Below are positions 1-10,834 of a stretch of 64,000 nt of DNA, piece by piece. Source of the DNA: Aselliscus stoliczkanus (lineage: Eukaryota > Chordata > Mammalia > Chiroptera > Hipposideridae); contig CM066732.1 of the NCBI GenBank assembly GCA_033961575.1, positions 49,629,001 to 49,693,000 on the forward strand, given 5' to 3'. Position 1 is the first letter of the stretch, and each line of letters starts with the position of its first letter. A program made the position numbers and the translations under genes. The notes below the pieces were generated by a model. The model had not been told where the DNA came from. It did not search any database and was given only the letters and a program-made list of their open reading frames with translations.

Positions 1-361
1 TTTAGAAGGGGAGCCTGGGAATGACAGGTGACATTGGAGGTTAATGCTCGGGCCAGACATAGAGCAGTGGTTGGTCCTCCAAGACCAGGACTGGGAAATT
101 CCCCAGAGGCCTTGGGACGTGACCAAAGGTGTTGACAGGGTGTGTTGGCTGCAGCTATGTCCAGGAGCGCACATGAGCGGGGTCTGCTGACCTTAGAGGG
201 TGGCAACCTTCAGGCTTCCAGAACATGATCCCTCAGGGACCAGCTTGTGGCTTTGAAGAGCAGGTGCTGGGCAGTCAATTGCATGAGGCAGACACGGCTC
301 GTCTTGCTCGCCTGTCTCCTTAGGCCCATGGGTGCATAGTTAGAGCCTAGTAAGCATTCTC
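1..361. other. Intergenic DNA, nothing recognised
   Basis: I see no exon, RNA gene or recognisable repeat in this stretch. It ends at a tetranucleotide microsatellite. Confidence 0.5.
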
Positions 362-398
362 TGAATGAATGAATGAATGAATGAATGAATGAATGAAC
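362..398. repeat. (TGAA)n microsatellite
   Basis: About nine perfect TGAA units. Such tails often sit at the 3' end of L2 copies, so this may mark a decayed one. Confidence 0.95.
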
Positions 399-404
399 AT
401 TTGT

Positions 405-960
405 TGGACTAAGCTGAGTTAGACAATCTTGAGAAGCTATTTCACCCCTCTGAGCCTCAATGTTTTCATCTGTAAAGTAAAATCATACTGTTGGCTGAAT
501 CGTCCACTCAGTTCAGTTTGCCTCATAAGGCTACTGTGAGGTCAAATAAGCAGTATTGATCATAATAGTTTATTTTTTGAATGCTTGCGATGTTCCAGGT
601 ACTGTGTCAAGACCTTCCCATGCATCATCTACTCCAGTTATCCCTCTGAGGGAGGTTCCCACTCTCGACACCTGTAACATTGCAGGGCCCAATGCAACAT
701 GAAAATGCAAGGCTCTTTGCTCAAAACTCACTAAGAATTCTGATGGTGAGAGCAGAGCACTAAACCAAGTTCAAGGCCCTGCAAAGCGTGGAGTCCAGTG
801 CAGCTGCAGATGTCACCCGTCCGTGAGGCTCACCCTGCCTGCTGTCCACCACCTGCAGATGATTTAGTGGAGGGATAAGGAGTTCACACTCCTCCAAGGT
901 CACTGGCTGCTATGAAGCACACAGGATTCATGTCCTGGCTGTTTCAATCAAGAGCCCAGG
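405..960. mobile_element. MIR-type SINE remnants, both orientations
   Basis: Positions 410-560 follow the sense MIR core (CTCTGAGCCTCA, then TTTTCATCTGTAAA, then a GTGAGGTCAAATAAG-type end). Positions 565-665 and 860-960 read as pieces of an antisense MIR (CAGGTACTGTGTCAAG; CAAGGTCACTGGCTGCTA). The interval 665-860 between them is unassigned and may be an insertion into the antisense copy. MIR is a tRNA-derived SINE that has long been inactive. Confidence 0.6.
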
Positions 961-1074
961 TTCATAGCCACTGGCCCATAACAACTTTCTAGGGAGACAA
1001 GGCATGAAGCACAAAGTGCTGCCTAAGTGTGTGTTATTCTTATTTCCCACCAACAGGGGAAGCCTTATGAATGA

Positions 1075-1410
1075 AGAACATAAAAATGTTGTAAGATGAA
1101 TAGGTTCTGGGGATCTAATGTACAAGCATGGTAATTATAGTTAATAATACTGTACTGTATGCTTGAAATTTGCTGAGAGTAGATCTTAAGTGTTCTCACC
1201 ACACACGCACACAGAGAGAGAGAGAGAGATAATTATGCGAGGTGATGGATGTGTTAATGAACTTGATCGTGGTAATCATTTTACAGTGTACACATATATT
1301 AAATCATCACATTGTACACCTCTCAAAAATCACAGTGTAGAATCTAAACATATACAGTTTTTATATGTCAATCATATCTCAATAAAGCTGAAAACAAAAA
1401 CAAAAAAAAA
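1075..1410 (+). mobile_element. Old L1 3' UTR fragment (L1M type)
   Basis: The text follows the well-known old mammalian L1 3' end: GTTCTGGGGATCTAATGTAC, ATAGTTAATAATACTGTA, TGAAATTTGCTGAGAGTAGA, GTGATGGATGTGTTAA, CAATAAAGCTG and an A-rich tail. Only the 3' end is present, as expected of a 5'-truncated insertion. A short (CA)n/(GA)n tract at 1200-1229 has grown inside it. The frame spanning 1190-1441 lies in this UTR and is not a gene. Confidence 0.85.
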
Positions 1411-2252
1411 GACCAAAAAAAGAGGCCACAGCAATGAGTAAATTTCAGAAAGCCATGTCCTCCCCGAAGCGTGAGCTGTCAGCAGCAGGCCGGGCCTGGA
1501 GGGACCCTGACTCTCACATGAAGGGCTCTGTCTCTCTCACCGTCTTCCACCCTCATTTAGGGAACACAAACATTACGACAGGTACTGATTGGTTGGAGGC
1601 CATCAACACGAGTTTACAGAAGGGGGGGTCATGCCTAATCAGCATGATTAATATCGCCTTCGAAGTGTCTCCAGACCGCGTGCAGGAAGGAAGGAGTTGG
1701 AATCGCTCTCGGTACAGAAGGTGGGCAAAGTGGTGAAATTGGGAGCTGACAGTGAAGTATTGACCAGGAGCGCGGAGCCAGTTTATCCAGGCTCCTGTGA
1801 ACCCAGTGGACTAAGTCCCAATTTGCTCCTTCACAGAGACTTTTCCAGAGGCGCTCACCCTGCCAGCACTCAGGGGAATGGAGCCTGGCCCCAGAGGCCT
1901 TGCTTCTGGATGGACATCCCTCCCCTCCCCTCCCCCCACCCACTCTTGCAGTCCATTTGGGAAAGGAGGCACTGTGTTTAGAGAAATGAAATCTCAAGTG
2001 CAATTACAGCTGATTTCAGAACCTAGCTCCTACACAAGATGTACTCCAAGACGTCTTCATTCTCTTGGCAACGAGCACCTCCATTAACCCAAATTAAAGC
2101 TGTAGAGGTTTAATATGACAGCCGAATAGGGACTACCCTATTGACTGGTGATGGGCATTAGAACTCTCCACCTCTCCCCACACTCACTGAGAGCGATTTG
2201 ATAGTTGTCTCGAAGGCAGACGGTGTAGAATGGACAGACATCTGCTCCTAGA
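1411..2252. other. Intergenic DNA, no assigned feature
   Basis: Mixed-composition sequence with no repeat I can name and no credible exon. Frames of up to about 120 codons occur on both strands between 1434 and 2087. They overlap one another and show no recognisable domain. Confidence 0.45.
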
Positions 2253-2465
2253 CCAGGACTCAGCACACTTTTGTAAAAGGCCATTTAGCAAATATTTCGG
2301 GGGGCCATGTGGCCTCTGCTGCAACCACTCAGTTCTGCTGTTGTAGCATAAAAACAGCCACAGACAATACATAAATGAACGAGCATGTCTGTGTTCCAAT
2401 AAAACTTTATTAACAAAAATAGAGAAACGTGATGGGTTGAATTCGGCCCAGAGGCCTTGATCTAG
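2253..2465 (+). mobile_element. hAT-Charlie-type non-autonomous DNA element (MER3-like)
   Basis: It carries the hallmark text of an old hAT element: a CAGCACACTTTTGTAAAAGG start, CTGTTGTAGCATAAAAACAG, TGTGTTCCAATAAAACTTTA, and a GAATTCGGCCCAGAGGCC end. Two further copies lie at 24360-24560 and 53233-53450. The subfamily name is from memory and is less certain than the family. Confidence 0.7.
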
Positions 2466-2649
2466 ACTTTCCTTTAGGAGGTCTCAGAGTTGAATGTGCC
2501 TGATGATTACTGGAAATAGATTTATAAAGACAACAGTGGTTTTAAAGAATTTTTTAAAGATGATTTTGATTATATGTAATTTGCAAAAACTTTGTTCCCA
2601 ACCCTAGCCTAACATGCTATTTATTACATGTGATTTTTTTTTTAAACGT

Positions 2650-2745
2650 CTTAGACAGAATTGGGTACCAGGAAGGTTAGGTAACTTGTCCAAGGGCATC
2701 CAGCTAGGGAGTGATGGAGCTGGGATTTTTTGAACCACTTGTCCC
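2650..2745 (-). mobile_element. MIR fragment
   Basis: Antisense MIR core: GGTTAGGTAACTTGTCCAAG, then CATCCAGCTAGGGAGTGATG and GAGCTGGGATTTTTTGAACC. Confidence 0.7.
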
Positions 2746-3825
2746 AAACATCTGGAATGGACTGATCTAGCAATGACTTATTCAGAATGGTGCTTCCTAC
2801 AGCCTACTACTCAGTTAGATACCTGATAGAGGCTTTTTGGTGATTATAATAATATGATTAGGAGGAAGGAATTAGGAGAACAACCATTAGGGGAGAGTAC
2901 AGAAGGCAATATCAGCCCCCACTCTCCAATTAATTCCTATCCTCCTCCATCTCCCCCCTCCCCTGCCTCCCTGCAATATAAATCCTTTGAAATATAATAA
3001 AGCTTTCAGTGGACCTGGACATTTTTATGAGATGTCAGGATCATATTTGGCCAAAGTCATGGGACTCACATTTCTTGACAAAGTATGATGTCATTTAGAA
3101 GTTCATATTCCTGACATTGTTTCGAGATTCCTGTTCAAAAAGCCACGTATGTTTTTATGGGCTCTCACAGCAGGGAACCAGCCATGGTAATGCATGGCCA
3201 TGTCAATTAGAAGTGGATTAATTAAGCAATAAGACAGGAGCAGCAGTGCATTTCGGAGAGGTTATTGCACGGCTCATAGAGTGCTACCGAGGCATCCAGC
3301 CAAGAGCGGAGTGACTTCCACTGGCCAAGGCATCTCAGCCATCCAAGACGTGTAATGTTCTCCCAGAAACAGAATCCTCCGCCATCCATTTCCACTGTGA
3401 GAAATAAAAAGACCCTCTTATTAACGAGGTGTTATTAGGCATGGGCAAATTGGCAGCCGTTTCATTATTTCATAATTATGATTAATGGCCTTCCCAATGA
3501 AGTCATCATCCACTATCCCAAAGCCAATGGGTCCCTTCTGGGACAGTGTCACCAAGTCATGGTTAATGTTCCTAGACGCATGGAATGCATTGAGTGTCAC
3601 ACACCCTGTGAAGGGAGGATAGGTCTTAATTGCCTTTGGAGGCTGTTTACATAGGAAGCGGGCTTCTTCTTGGAGAAAGTAAACTGAACAAGCTAAGAGG
3701 GGGCAGTGAATGAAGGTGGTGAAGGGAGAAGCAGAGGCAAGAAGAGACAAGGTAATAACTGCCACTCATCTTTGAACCATGCTTTACTCTCTGCCAAACA
3801 CATGCACATGGACTTTTCATGTGGG
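2746..3825. promoter_or_regulatory. Single-copy block; possible conserved regulatory DNA
   Basis: No repeat is recognised across about 1.1 kb. The part near 3000-3420 has clustered homeodomain-type cores (CAATTAG, GGATTAATTAAGCAATAAG near 3205-3231) beside the near-palindrome GCCATGGTAATGCATGGCCA at 3181-3200. An open frame on the minus strand (3421-3765) does not resemble any protein I know. Regulatory function is only inferred from composition and lack of repeats. Confidence 0.2.
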
Positions 3826-3829
3826 CTCC

Positions 3830-3968
3830 TTAAATTCTTCAAAGTGAATGAATGCTGTTATTATTACCATAGATGATAGAACAGGCTCAGAGAGGTTAGG
3901 CAACCGGCTTGGGGTCACAGAGCTATTGAGTGGCAGAGTTGGCATTCCAGCTCAGGCTCTGGACTAGT
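3830..3968 (-). mobile_element. MIR fragment
   Basis: Antisense MIR: ACAGGCTCAGAGAGGTTAGG, then GGGGTCACAGAGCTATTGAG and a CAGCTCAGGCTCTGGAC end. Confidence 0.85.
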
Positions 3969-4121
3969 GCCTGCTTTGTTCTGTGGGCAGAGCCCTGGGC
4001 CAGGGATGACAACTGTGGTGCTGGGCAAATATACCCATTTGATTAACAGGAAATCACCGAACACTTTTTTTTTTTTTGTACGAGGCATTCCAGAAATACA
4101 AAGAGGCATCATTAGATTACA

Positions 4122-4505
4122 GATTATGACAGGGGCTGAGTTGTGCCCCCCATTTCATATGTTGAAGTCCTAACGCCTGGTACTTCCAAATGTATTTGGA
4201 GATGGGGGTCTTTAAAGAGGTAGTGAAGTTAAAGTGAGGAAATTAGGGTGGGACCTAATTCAGTGGGACTAGAGTTATAAGAAGAGGAAATTAGAGTACA
4301 GACAAGTACAGAGGGAAGACCAGGTGAAGACACAGAGAGAAGGTGGCCATCTCTAAGCCTAAAGAAGAGCCTCAGAAGGGACTAAACTGCCGACACCTTG
4401 ACCTTAGACTGCTAGCCTCCAGAACTGTGAAGAAATAAATTTCTGTTGTTTGAGCCTCTCAGTCTGTGGCACTTTGTTACTGTAATCCTAGCAACCTAAT
4501 GCAGA
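4122..4505 (+). mobile_element. MaLR solo LTR (MLT1 type)
   Basis: A full-length-looking LTR of the non-coding MaLR group. Signature pieces in order are CATATGTTGAAGTCCTAACG, a GTGGGACCTAATTC segment, TATAAGAAGAGGAAATTAGA, CCTCCAGAACTGTGAAGAAA, AATAAATTTCTGTTGTTTGA and a TTGTTACTGTAATCCTAGCA end. The poly(A) signal lies near 4434. No internal retroviral sequence flanks it, so it is a solo LTR. Confidence 0.8.
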
Positions 4506-4647
4506 TAGAAATGAAATATAACCCAAGGTAAAATGTGATCACAGCTCAAAGAAAGGGTAAATAAAATTGATAGACATAATACAAACTATTTTTGGGGTTG
4601 GCCTCTGGGGGCAATATGTACCCAAATTTTAAAATCATGTCCCTTGA

Positions 4648-5098
4648 AATAGTCTTAGAGACACAAAGGAAAAACTGATGATTGCTAGATGGGACGGGGG
4701 TGGGCATGAGGGAGAAGGGGAAGGGACAAGGCAACATAAATTGGTAACTACAATATTACCACAGGGATAGAAGAGACAGTTTAGGGAATATAATCAAGAA
4801 TGTTGTAAATATTTTTTTAGGGGACCAGATGGACTCATGTCTTTTTAGGGAGACCACTTCATGGATAGTGTAGTGGCCTGACCACTGCACTGTACATCTG
4901 AAGATGCTGCTGTTAATATTATATGTCAACTATAACTTAACACATATAGTCATGGGATGTGGAATATAGTGTGGGGATGGAGTCAGGGGAATTGTAATAG
5001 ATATGTATGATATCGGGGGGCTGTAGAGAAAGTAGGGGGGAGTCACTTTGGAATGGATAACTATGGCATTGTTTTGTACATCTGTAACTAATAAAAAA
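4648..5098 (+). mobile_element. Younger L1 3' end, 5'-truncated
   Basis: The sequence starts in the L1 3' UTR and ends in TAATAAAAAATA. It is bounded by a direct repeat, ATCATGTCCCTTGA (left copy near 4634-4647, right copy near 5101-5114), which is the target-site duplication (TSD). It matches the copies at 29065-29587 and 52929-53217 (GGGGGGCTGTAG-type G-rich segments, GTTTTGTACATCTGTAACTA). Being cut at the 5' end it cannot mobilise itself. Confidence 0.85.
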
Positions 5099-5154
5099 TA
5101 ATCATGTCCCTTGACCCAAAATGTATCCTAAATAATCAGGTAAGTTTGTGTGGA

Positions 5155-5510
5155 TGTATTTTAAATGATGATGAATGCAGGATCAGAGAAAATTGAGAAC
5201 TATCTACCTTTACCGTGGGTGGAGGGTTGGTTCAACAAAGTATGATATGTCAATACCGTGGAATATAATGAGCCATTGAAAAGGATGAGGTACGTCCAAT
5301 AGTACTGATATGAAAGAAGTCTACAGTATATTGTTAAAAGAAAAAAGGCAGGTTGTGCAGGAAAATTCCATTTATATGTATTTACATTTATTAAACATTT
5401 AGAAGCTTATGTATACCAACTGTTAACAGTGCCTTTCCCTGGGTGGGTGTCAGTATAGGAGGACCTTGACTTTCTACTTGATGCAAGTTTGGGAGAAGAA
5501 AGATGAACTC
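5155..5510 (+). mobile_element. Old L1 fragment (ORF2 end / 3' UTR)
   Basis: Recognisable old L1 text: GTCAATACCGTGGAATATAA, TGAGCCATTGAAAAGGATGA, GTATATTGTTAAAAGAAAAA and CCTGGGTGGGTGTCAGTATA. It is degraded and carries no usable frame. Confidence 0.6.
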
Positions 5511-6524
5511 TGATAGGAGGGGCAGCTCCCTAAAGTTCATCAGTCAATCATGTTCTACTCTCCTCATAGAAGTGGTTCTGGGAATTGAATGAATGCACAT
5601 GTGTTTGAGACAATCCGTCAAAGCAAAAATCGCCGACACTTACTGAGTGCTGTTCTAAGTGTGTTATATGAAATAACTCATTCAATCCTTTAATAAAGAC
5701 TGAAACTGACTTTTCTGCTGGCTTGGTGGGTGGGGGGCTTGGAGACAAATTTGACTTAAAGAACTTCAGGAAAAAAACCCATTTCTCTAGCACGCCCACA
5801 TCTTGTGGGAGATTTCTCCTCATTATCCGTAGCCCCTTTACCATTTCCCGAGTGCTGTTTTTATTCTGCCATCTCTGTGGCTCTGTGCATGCTATTCCCT
5901 CCACAGAGCTGCCCTCTGTACCTTTTCTGCTTTCAAAGTCCAAGCCATTATTTCCAGAGTCCGCTCTAATCTCCAGAATTCTTAGCTACCCCAAAGGTAG
6001 CCCTATCTCTCCCTCCTTGTCCTGCCATCCTTAAACCTTTTGGTACTTTGGTCACAGTTTAATTTTACCACCTTCTAACTTGTAGCTTCATGATGTGGGT
6101 AAGTGATCTCGACGCCTACTCCTACCCCCCAACGCCCCCCCTCCCGCCAATATGTGACTCTGGGAGGAAAGGACCCATTCATTCCTTGTATTTGCATCCA
6201 TCTGGGATACCTCATCTGTTTGACTTTAAATCCTTTGTACCTGTTTCTTTCTTCCTTTTGTGTTCCAGGTGTAGGCACATGAAGGATGGGCAAGAGTGAA
6301 AAGGAAGTTTGCACTGTGTGTTCAAGGTGGGGTAAAAGAGGGTAGAGCTGAAAAGCAGGGTGATCAGGGCTTGCGTGACTGGAGGGCCCTCCTCACAGAG
6401 GCTAATGTGAAGTTGAGTATGATGGAAGACATGCTCGGTGGAGGGACGATTTGGGACATGACGGGAATGAAGCTGTATGACGTTGGTTTGGTAGATTGAG
6501 GAGAGAAGGACCATCACCATCACC
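5511..6524. other. Intergenic DNA with a short MIR trace
   Basis: A weak antisense MIR piece lies at about 5630-5710 (GACACTTACTGAGTGCTGTT, ATGAAATAACTCATTCAATC). The rest is unassigned, with pyrimidine-rich DNA near 6090-6150 and no supportable exon. Confidence 0.45.
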
Positions 6525-6529
6525 CTAAT

Positions 6530-6775
6530 GACAGCTGATAGCTATGAACATTTACTGCAGAGCAAGCCTGGTGCCAAGACCTTTATACACCTTAAAATTT
6601 TTTTTAATTCTCACAAAAATCCTAGGGGGCAAATAACATTACTCTGTCCTATTCACAGGTGAGGAAAGTGAGTCTAAAGTCCCTGAAGAACGTGTCTAAG
6701 CCTGTATGTGGCCCTGCTGGGATTGGAGCTCAGGTCCCTGTGACCAGCTCCAAAGCTCCTGCTGTTACATACCAT
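6530..6775 (-). mobile_element. MIR copy
   Basis: Nearly full-length antisense MIR: AACATTTACTGCAGAGCAAG, CTGGTGCCAAGACC, TTCTCACAAAAATCCTA, CACAGGTGAGGAAAGTGAG and GGGATTGGAGCTCAGGTC. Confidence 0.75.
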
Positions 6776-7840
6776 TCTTTTGGTTCCATGTAGCTTGAGC
6801 AGAGTCCTTGGAAGAGGCAGGCCTTTGGTGGGGAAAATGCTGGGATGTTGGCTACTGATGGGAGTCATCTCCTTTCCTCTCTTTCTCCCCATAGGCCTCA
6901 GGGAACTCTAAATTGCATCTCTCCCTGCCCCATCTAATGGGCTAGTTTAAAATTACTTTTCCTGTGTGACAAAGTGGCTGTAGGTGGTGGACTGGTTGGT
7001 GGCAGGGGAAGTGATCCAATCCACTTAGAAAGTGGCTCCTCTCTTGATGTTTTGTCGGGGAAGGTGACACCTGAGTCCAAAGCTGAGTAATTAAAAACAC
7101 CACTTAAAATCAAGTGACTCATACAACATGCTGAGTCTTCCATCTTCTGGACTTGGTGTCACGAATCTTTTAATACCACTCTCAATGGCAGTTTGAACCT
7201 CATGAGAGGCAAATAGAATAAAAACAAGAAAATCTTCCAAAAAAGAGAAACAAACAAAAATCTACAAAAAAAAAAAAAATCCTACCCTGTAGTTATATAG
7301 TTATGTTTCCCACAATCTTGCATCCCCCTTTACTGCTTGAACTTAAAAAGCAAACCCCAAACCCAAAACAACATACACCTTTTTGGAATTAGCATGGCTT
7401 CAAGTCATCGTGAATTGTATATATAACAAAATCTCACGTTTACTGAAATAGTGTACAGGTAATTGCCTTTCATTGTGAATGCGTATTGACTTTATGTGTC
7501 TACATTAGCAAGTTATCAGGAACTGAGCACACTTGAGTCATAATTTGCCTTTAAAGAGCATTGTAGAGTCTTCTCGAGTTACCCCAGATGGACTTCCTGC
7601 TTCCTGGAGGTGAGCAAATGCAGATGAGGGTCAGGCCCGGGAGGTGAGGATCCATCCGTTCTTCTTCCGGGGTTGTTCATCTTACTTGGAGGCTACTTTT
7701 GAGCAGGCGCAGATCGGCCCCTAGTAAACGTGTCCGTAAATGATAAATTCTTCCCGAACAGCTTACCATCCTTTTCTCCTTTTCTGTTCATCCTCTTCTT
7801 TTTTCCTGACCCAAGTTAGGAAATAATCATGGCAATATTG
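6776..7840. other. Intergenic DNA, nothing recognised
   Basis: No exon or named repeat is visible. A-rich runs occur at 7205-7280, and AT-rich single-copy sequence follows. Confidence 0.45.
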
Positions 7841-7844
7841 ATAG

Positions 7845-7868
7845 CACTACCACCACCACCACCACCAG
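7845..7868. repeat. (ACC)n microsatellite
   Basis: A run of CAC/ACC triplets, CCACCACCACCACCACCA in its core, directly before a MIR. Confidence 0.9.
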
Positions 7869-7871
7869 CAC

Positions 7872-8115
7872 CCCATTTGTTGAGTGTTTGCCAGTAATAA
7901 AACACAGTGCTAAAACACTTTATATATATTTTTTTATCTCATTTAGGCTTTGCAACCCCCGGGGAAGAAGGCCTTTTTTTCATTTTATACGTGAGGAAAC
8001 AGGCTAGGAGAGGTCGAGAAACTTGCTCAAGGTCCCACATCTAGAAAGGGGCAGAGTTGTGATGTGAACCTGAGCCTTCCAGCTCTGTGGTGTGCACCCT
8101 TAACCACTGTGGTTT
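7872..8115 (-). mobile_element. MIR copy
   Basis: Antisense MIR: TTTGTTGAGTGTTTGCC, ATCTCATTTAGGCTTTGCAA, GTGAGGAAACAGGCTAGGAG and GTGCACCCTTAACCACTGTG. Confidence 0.85.
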
Positions 8116-8930
8116 ACTCTTGCCGAAGGGGCGGCTGGCAGGGAATGGGTTGTGCAGATGTGAATAGAGTGGGGGTGGCTTTAGCCCTTCAGTTTTGTGA
8201 CCTCATACTGCGTCCCAAATCCTGTGACCAGACAACAGCGTGAGCATTCTTTCTAGAGAATGTCTACTGCAGCTTCATATAAAACGGAAAAAAGTGCAAA
8301 TAAACTAACTTTTCATCAGCAAGGGATTAGAGCAATAAAAGATGGTGCCTGCACACAGTGGAATTCTCCCCAATAACTGAGAATGTCAGGACTGAAGAGG
8401 GGCAGTGTGACAGGCTCAGGGACTTGCCCCAGATCATCCTTGTGTCTTCCCCTGGCTCCCAATCTTGATCTTTGAATTTCCTCCCTGGAATGCCCAGTAG
8501 GTTTCAAGTATCCTACAGTTAGAGAGCCAGAACCCTGATATTCCCCTGCTGTGATCAACACTAAAGGGGAACTTGAGTGTTGGCTCAGAGAGGCTCAGTA
8601 TTGTAGGGGTTAAGGGGTGACTTGGCCTCAGCTGAACCTGATTTGAATCTTGAGATGGCAAGACTCCAAAGCTCTCCACACTCTCCTAGCATAACACTGG
8701 AGCTGGTGTGGTGGCTTTGTGGCGGGCTAGAGGGGTAGGCTTTGCCTCGCCCCTCCTCTGGCTGGCACAGAGCAGCACAAAGAAGCCTGGGTGTCTCAGA
8801 GTCACCAAGAGAGCACAGGACCAGGTGAATCCTGTGCATGGAAACAGCAGTGACCACAGGGGACAATCATTAGAGCCAGAAGGGGACCTCTCCGTGATGT
8901 CAGCATGTTTAGATACCCCTTTCCTCTGGT
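8116..8930. other. Intergenic DNA with faint MIR-like segments
   Basis: Segments near 8380-8440 and 8590-8670 resemble badly decayed MIR in opposite orientations. The frames of 70-93 codons here overlap on both strands and show no recognisable domain. Confidence 0.4.
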
Positions 8931-8968
8931 ATTAGCCAGTGTTCTCGAGAGAAACAACAAGATATCTG

Positions 8969-9051
8969 TTGGGTTGTCTGAAAAGTCATGACGTATTTTT
9001 TTTCTGTGTTTCATTGCAAAAATGTGTCATGACTTTTCTGAAAACCCAATA
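8969..9051. mobile_element. 83-bp mariner-type miniature inverted-repeat element
   Basis: The two ends are near-perfect inverted repeats of about 28 bp: TTGGGTTGTCTGAAAAGTCA at the left, and the complement of TGACTTTTCTGAAAACCCAA at the right, separated by only about 25 bp. The TTGGGTT start and the adjoining TA on the right match mariner-type termini and TA target choice. It is too short to encode anything. It sits inside the old repeat, which continues on both sides. Confidence 0.75.
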
Positions 9052-9319
9052 GTTTAATGTAGATATAGATAAGAGGAGATTTGTTACAGGAATTGGATCA
9101 CACTCTTATGGTGGTCAAGAAGTCCCACAGTCAGCCAGGAAGGGGAACCAGGAAAGCTGGTGGTGTAATTCGGTCTGAGTCCAAAGGCCTGACAATTGGC
9201 GGGGTGGGGGTGATAGTGGGGACACGCTGATGGTGTAAGTCCTGATCTGAGTCTGAAAGTCTAGGAAGCAGGAACGCTGATATCAAAAGGCAGGAGAAGG
9301 TGGATGTCTCAGCTCAAGG

Positions 9320-9327
9320 GGGAGAGA

Positions 9328-9401
<74 letters not shown>
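9320..9401. repeat. (GA)n microsatellite
   Basis: About forty GA units with one C and one AAAG interruption. The frame of 111 codons starting at 9304 reads through this tract and is an artefact. Confidence 0.97.
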
Positions 9402-9403
<2 letters not shown>

Positions 9404-9861
9404 GCCTTCACCCTGCCTCTCCTTTCTGCTCTAGTCAAGCCCTCAGCAGACTGGATGATTCAGACCACCATAGGGGAGGGCCACCTGCTTTACTCAGTCC
9501 ATCAATTCAAATGCCAATCTCGTCCAGAAACATCCTCCCAGAGGCATCCAGAAATTATGTTTTACCAGCTATCTGGGCATCCCTTGGACCAGTCAAGTTG
9601 ACCATAAAAATGGTTACACCCCTAAGAATGTGGCTCTAGATAAGTTCCCTAAATCTAAAGCTGTCCATGAAAAAAAGAAGACTCCCAAACTCCTGACGCA
9701 AGGTCTTCAACTAGAAAGTAAACTCACTTACCAAGAAATAACATTATGTTTCTTATAATTCTGATTTAGCCACCCAGGATTCATAGCCACATCAATGATT
9801 GTGTTTCCAAGTTTGTTTGATTGGAATTCTTGGAATGTTTCACCCTAAAAAGAACCCAGTA

Positions 9862-9966
9862 GGCCAAGTGGCGCGGTGGTTAAACGCTGGCTTGGGAAGC
9901 CAGCGGCCCCGGTTCGGTCCCACATATGAGGGCCAGTGACACTGCCCTCAAAAAAAAAAAAAAAAA
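9862..9966 (+). mobile_element. Short tRNA-derived bat SINE (head-only form)
   Basis: A tRNA-like head carrying GGTTCGGTCC at the B-box position, then CCACATATGAGGGCCAGTGA, CACTGCCCTC and poly(A). It is flanked by the perfect 12-bp TSD AAGAACCCAGTA (9850-9861 and 9967-9978), which indicates L1-mediated insertion. The B box lacks one base of the GGTTCGGATCC seen in other copies. The poly(A) is still about 18 long, so the insertion is fairly recent. Confidence 0.93.
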
Positions 9967-9979
9967 AAGAACCCAGTAC

Positions 9980-10448
9980 CTTTCGCAGTTTCTGCAACAG
10001 GTTGGATGGTGACAAGCGCCCCCGCCTCATGGTAGATTCTGTATCAGTTCCACGAGAAGCAGCAGCTGATGATTCTGGGGCTGCTAAATGGCTTTATTAA
10101 TCATAACCACAAACCAGAGGCTGTGTTTCCTCCAGGAGTCGAGTGAGAGACTGCCTTCTCTCCTGCTGCTCCCACAATATAATCAAGGCATCAAGCTAAA
10201 TTAAAGGAAATGCCATCTTCTCGTGACAGCAGGTGCAAAATTACCTCTAATTATGAATTTGCTAGGTACAACAGTGACTCTGCGTGAATTATAACATTGC
10301 ATTCATTAAAACAACCATTTAGGGTCTCACTTTCCTTGACACGTGTACAGATTCTCGGAAGTCGACAGCGAGTTCATTTCCAACCATCCACTGTGCTCTT
10401 GGAGAACTATGCTGGCCTGACAATTTGCAATCCAAAACCTTTGTTCAA
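9980..10448. promoter_or_regulatory. Repeat-free block with homeodomain-type motifs
   Basis: Single-copy sequence with closely spaced AT-rich cores: GCTTTATTAATCATAACC near 10090, AGCTAAATTAAAGG near 10195, and CCTCTAATTATGAATTTGCT near 10243-10262. This composition is typical of conserved non-coding DNA. No conservation evidence is available here, so function is an inference. Confidence 0.2.
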
Positions 10449-10575
10449 AGTATAAGGTTCAGCGTAAGGAATGCTGGGTCTGAGTCCTGGATTTACTGTG
10501 GATTGGTGTGTGACTTGAACAAGTCAGTCAACCTGTTCAGAACTCAGTTCCCCCAACCATAAATTGAGGGTGCAT
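10449..10575 (+). mobile_element. MIR fragment
   Basis: Sense MIR text: GGGTCTGAGTCCTGGATTTA, GTGTGTGACTTGAACAAGTC and CAGAACTCAGTTCCCCCAAC. Confidence 0.75.
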
Positions 10576-10589
10576 AACTGGGCAATCTT

Positions 10590-10812
10590 TAAGGCTTCTC
10601 AAATTGAGTGTGCTACTCCAATTGGGGACCACAGAGCAGAAGATTGTTGGACATGCAGAATCTCAGTCTCTACCTCAGACTTACTAGTGTCAAACTATGT
10701 TGTGCATATGAATTGTCTAGGAATTCTGATTAAGTGTATCTTGCCTGGGGCCTGAGATTCTGCATTCCAGCTGCTCTATAAACTACACTTTGAGTAGCAA
10801 GGCTCTCAGATC
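10590..10812 (+). mobile_element. MER5A-like hAT-Charlie DNA element
   Basis: The ends and interior match MER5A: AAGGCTTCTCAAATTGAGTG at the start, GGCCTGAGATTCTGCATTCC inside, and ACTTTGAGTAGCAAGGCTCT at the end. The ends are imperfect inverted repeats. It is a short non-autonomous element whose helper transposase is long extinct. Confidence 0.8.
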
Positions 10813-10834
10813 CCTTCTAGCTCGATAGTATCAT

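Larger units (their letters stand above)
8931..9625 (-). mobile_element. Old mammalian interspersed repeat, class unassigned
   Basis: The block begins ATTAGCCAGTGTTCTCGAGA and continues through GAGGAGATTTGTTACAGGAA, GTGGTGTAATTCGGTCTGAG, CTGCTTTACTCAGTCCATCA and GGACCAGTCAAGTTGACCAT. I know this as a common old mammalian repeat but cannot name its subfamily with confidence. It is split by a mariner-type palindrome (8969-9051) and expanded by a (GA)n tract (9320-9401), both of which are therefore younger. The strand given is a convention only. Confidence 0.6.

Noticed and set aside
9304..9639. 111-codon frame rich in Arg/Glu
   Set aside because: Produced by the (GA)n microsatellite inside an old repeat.
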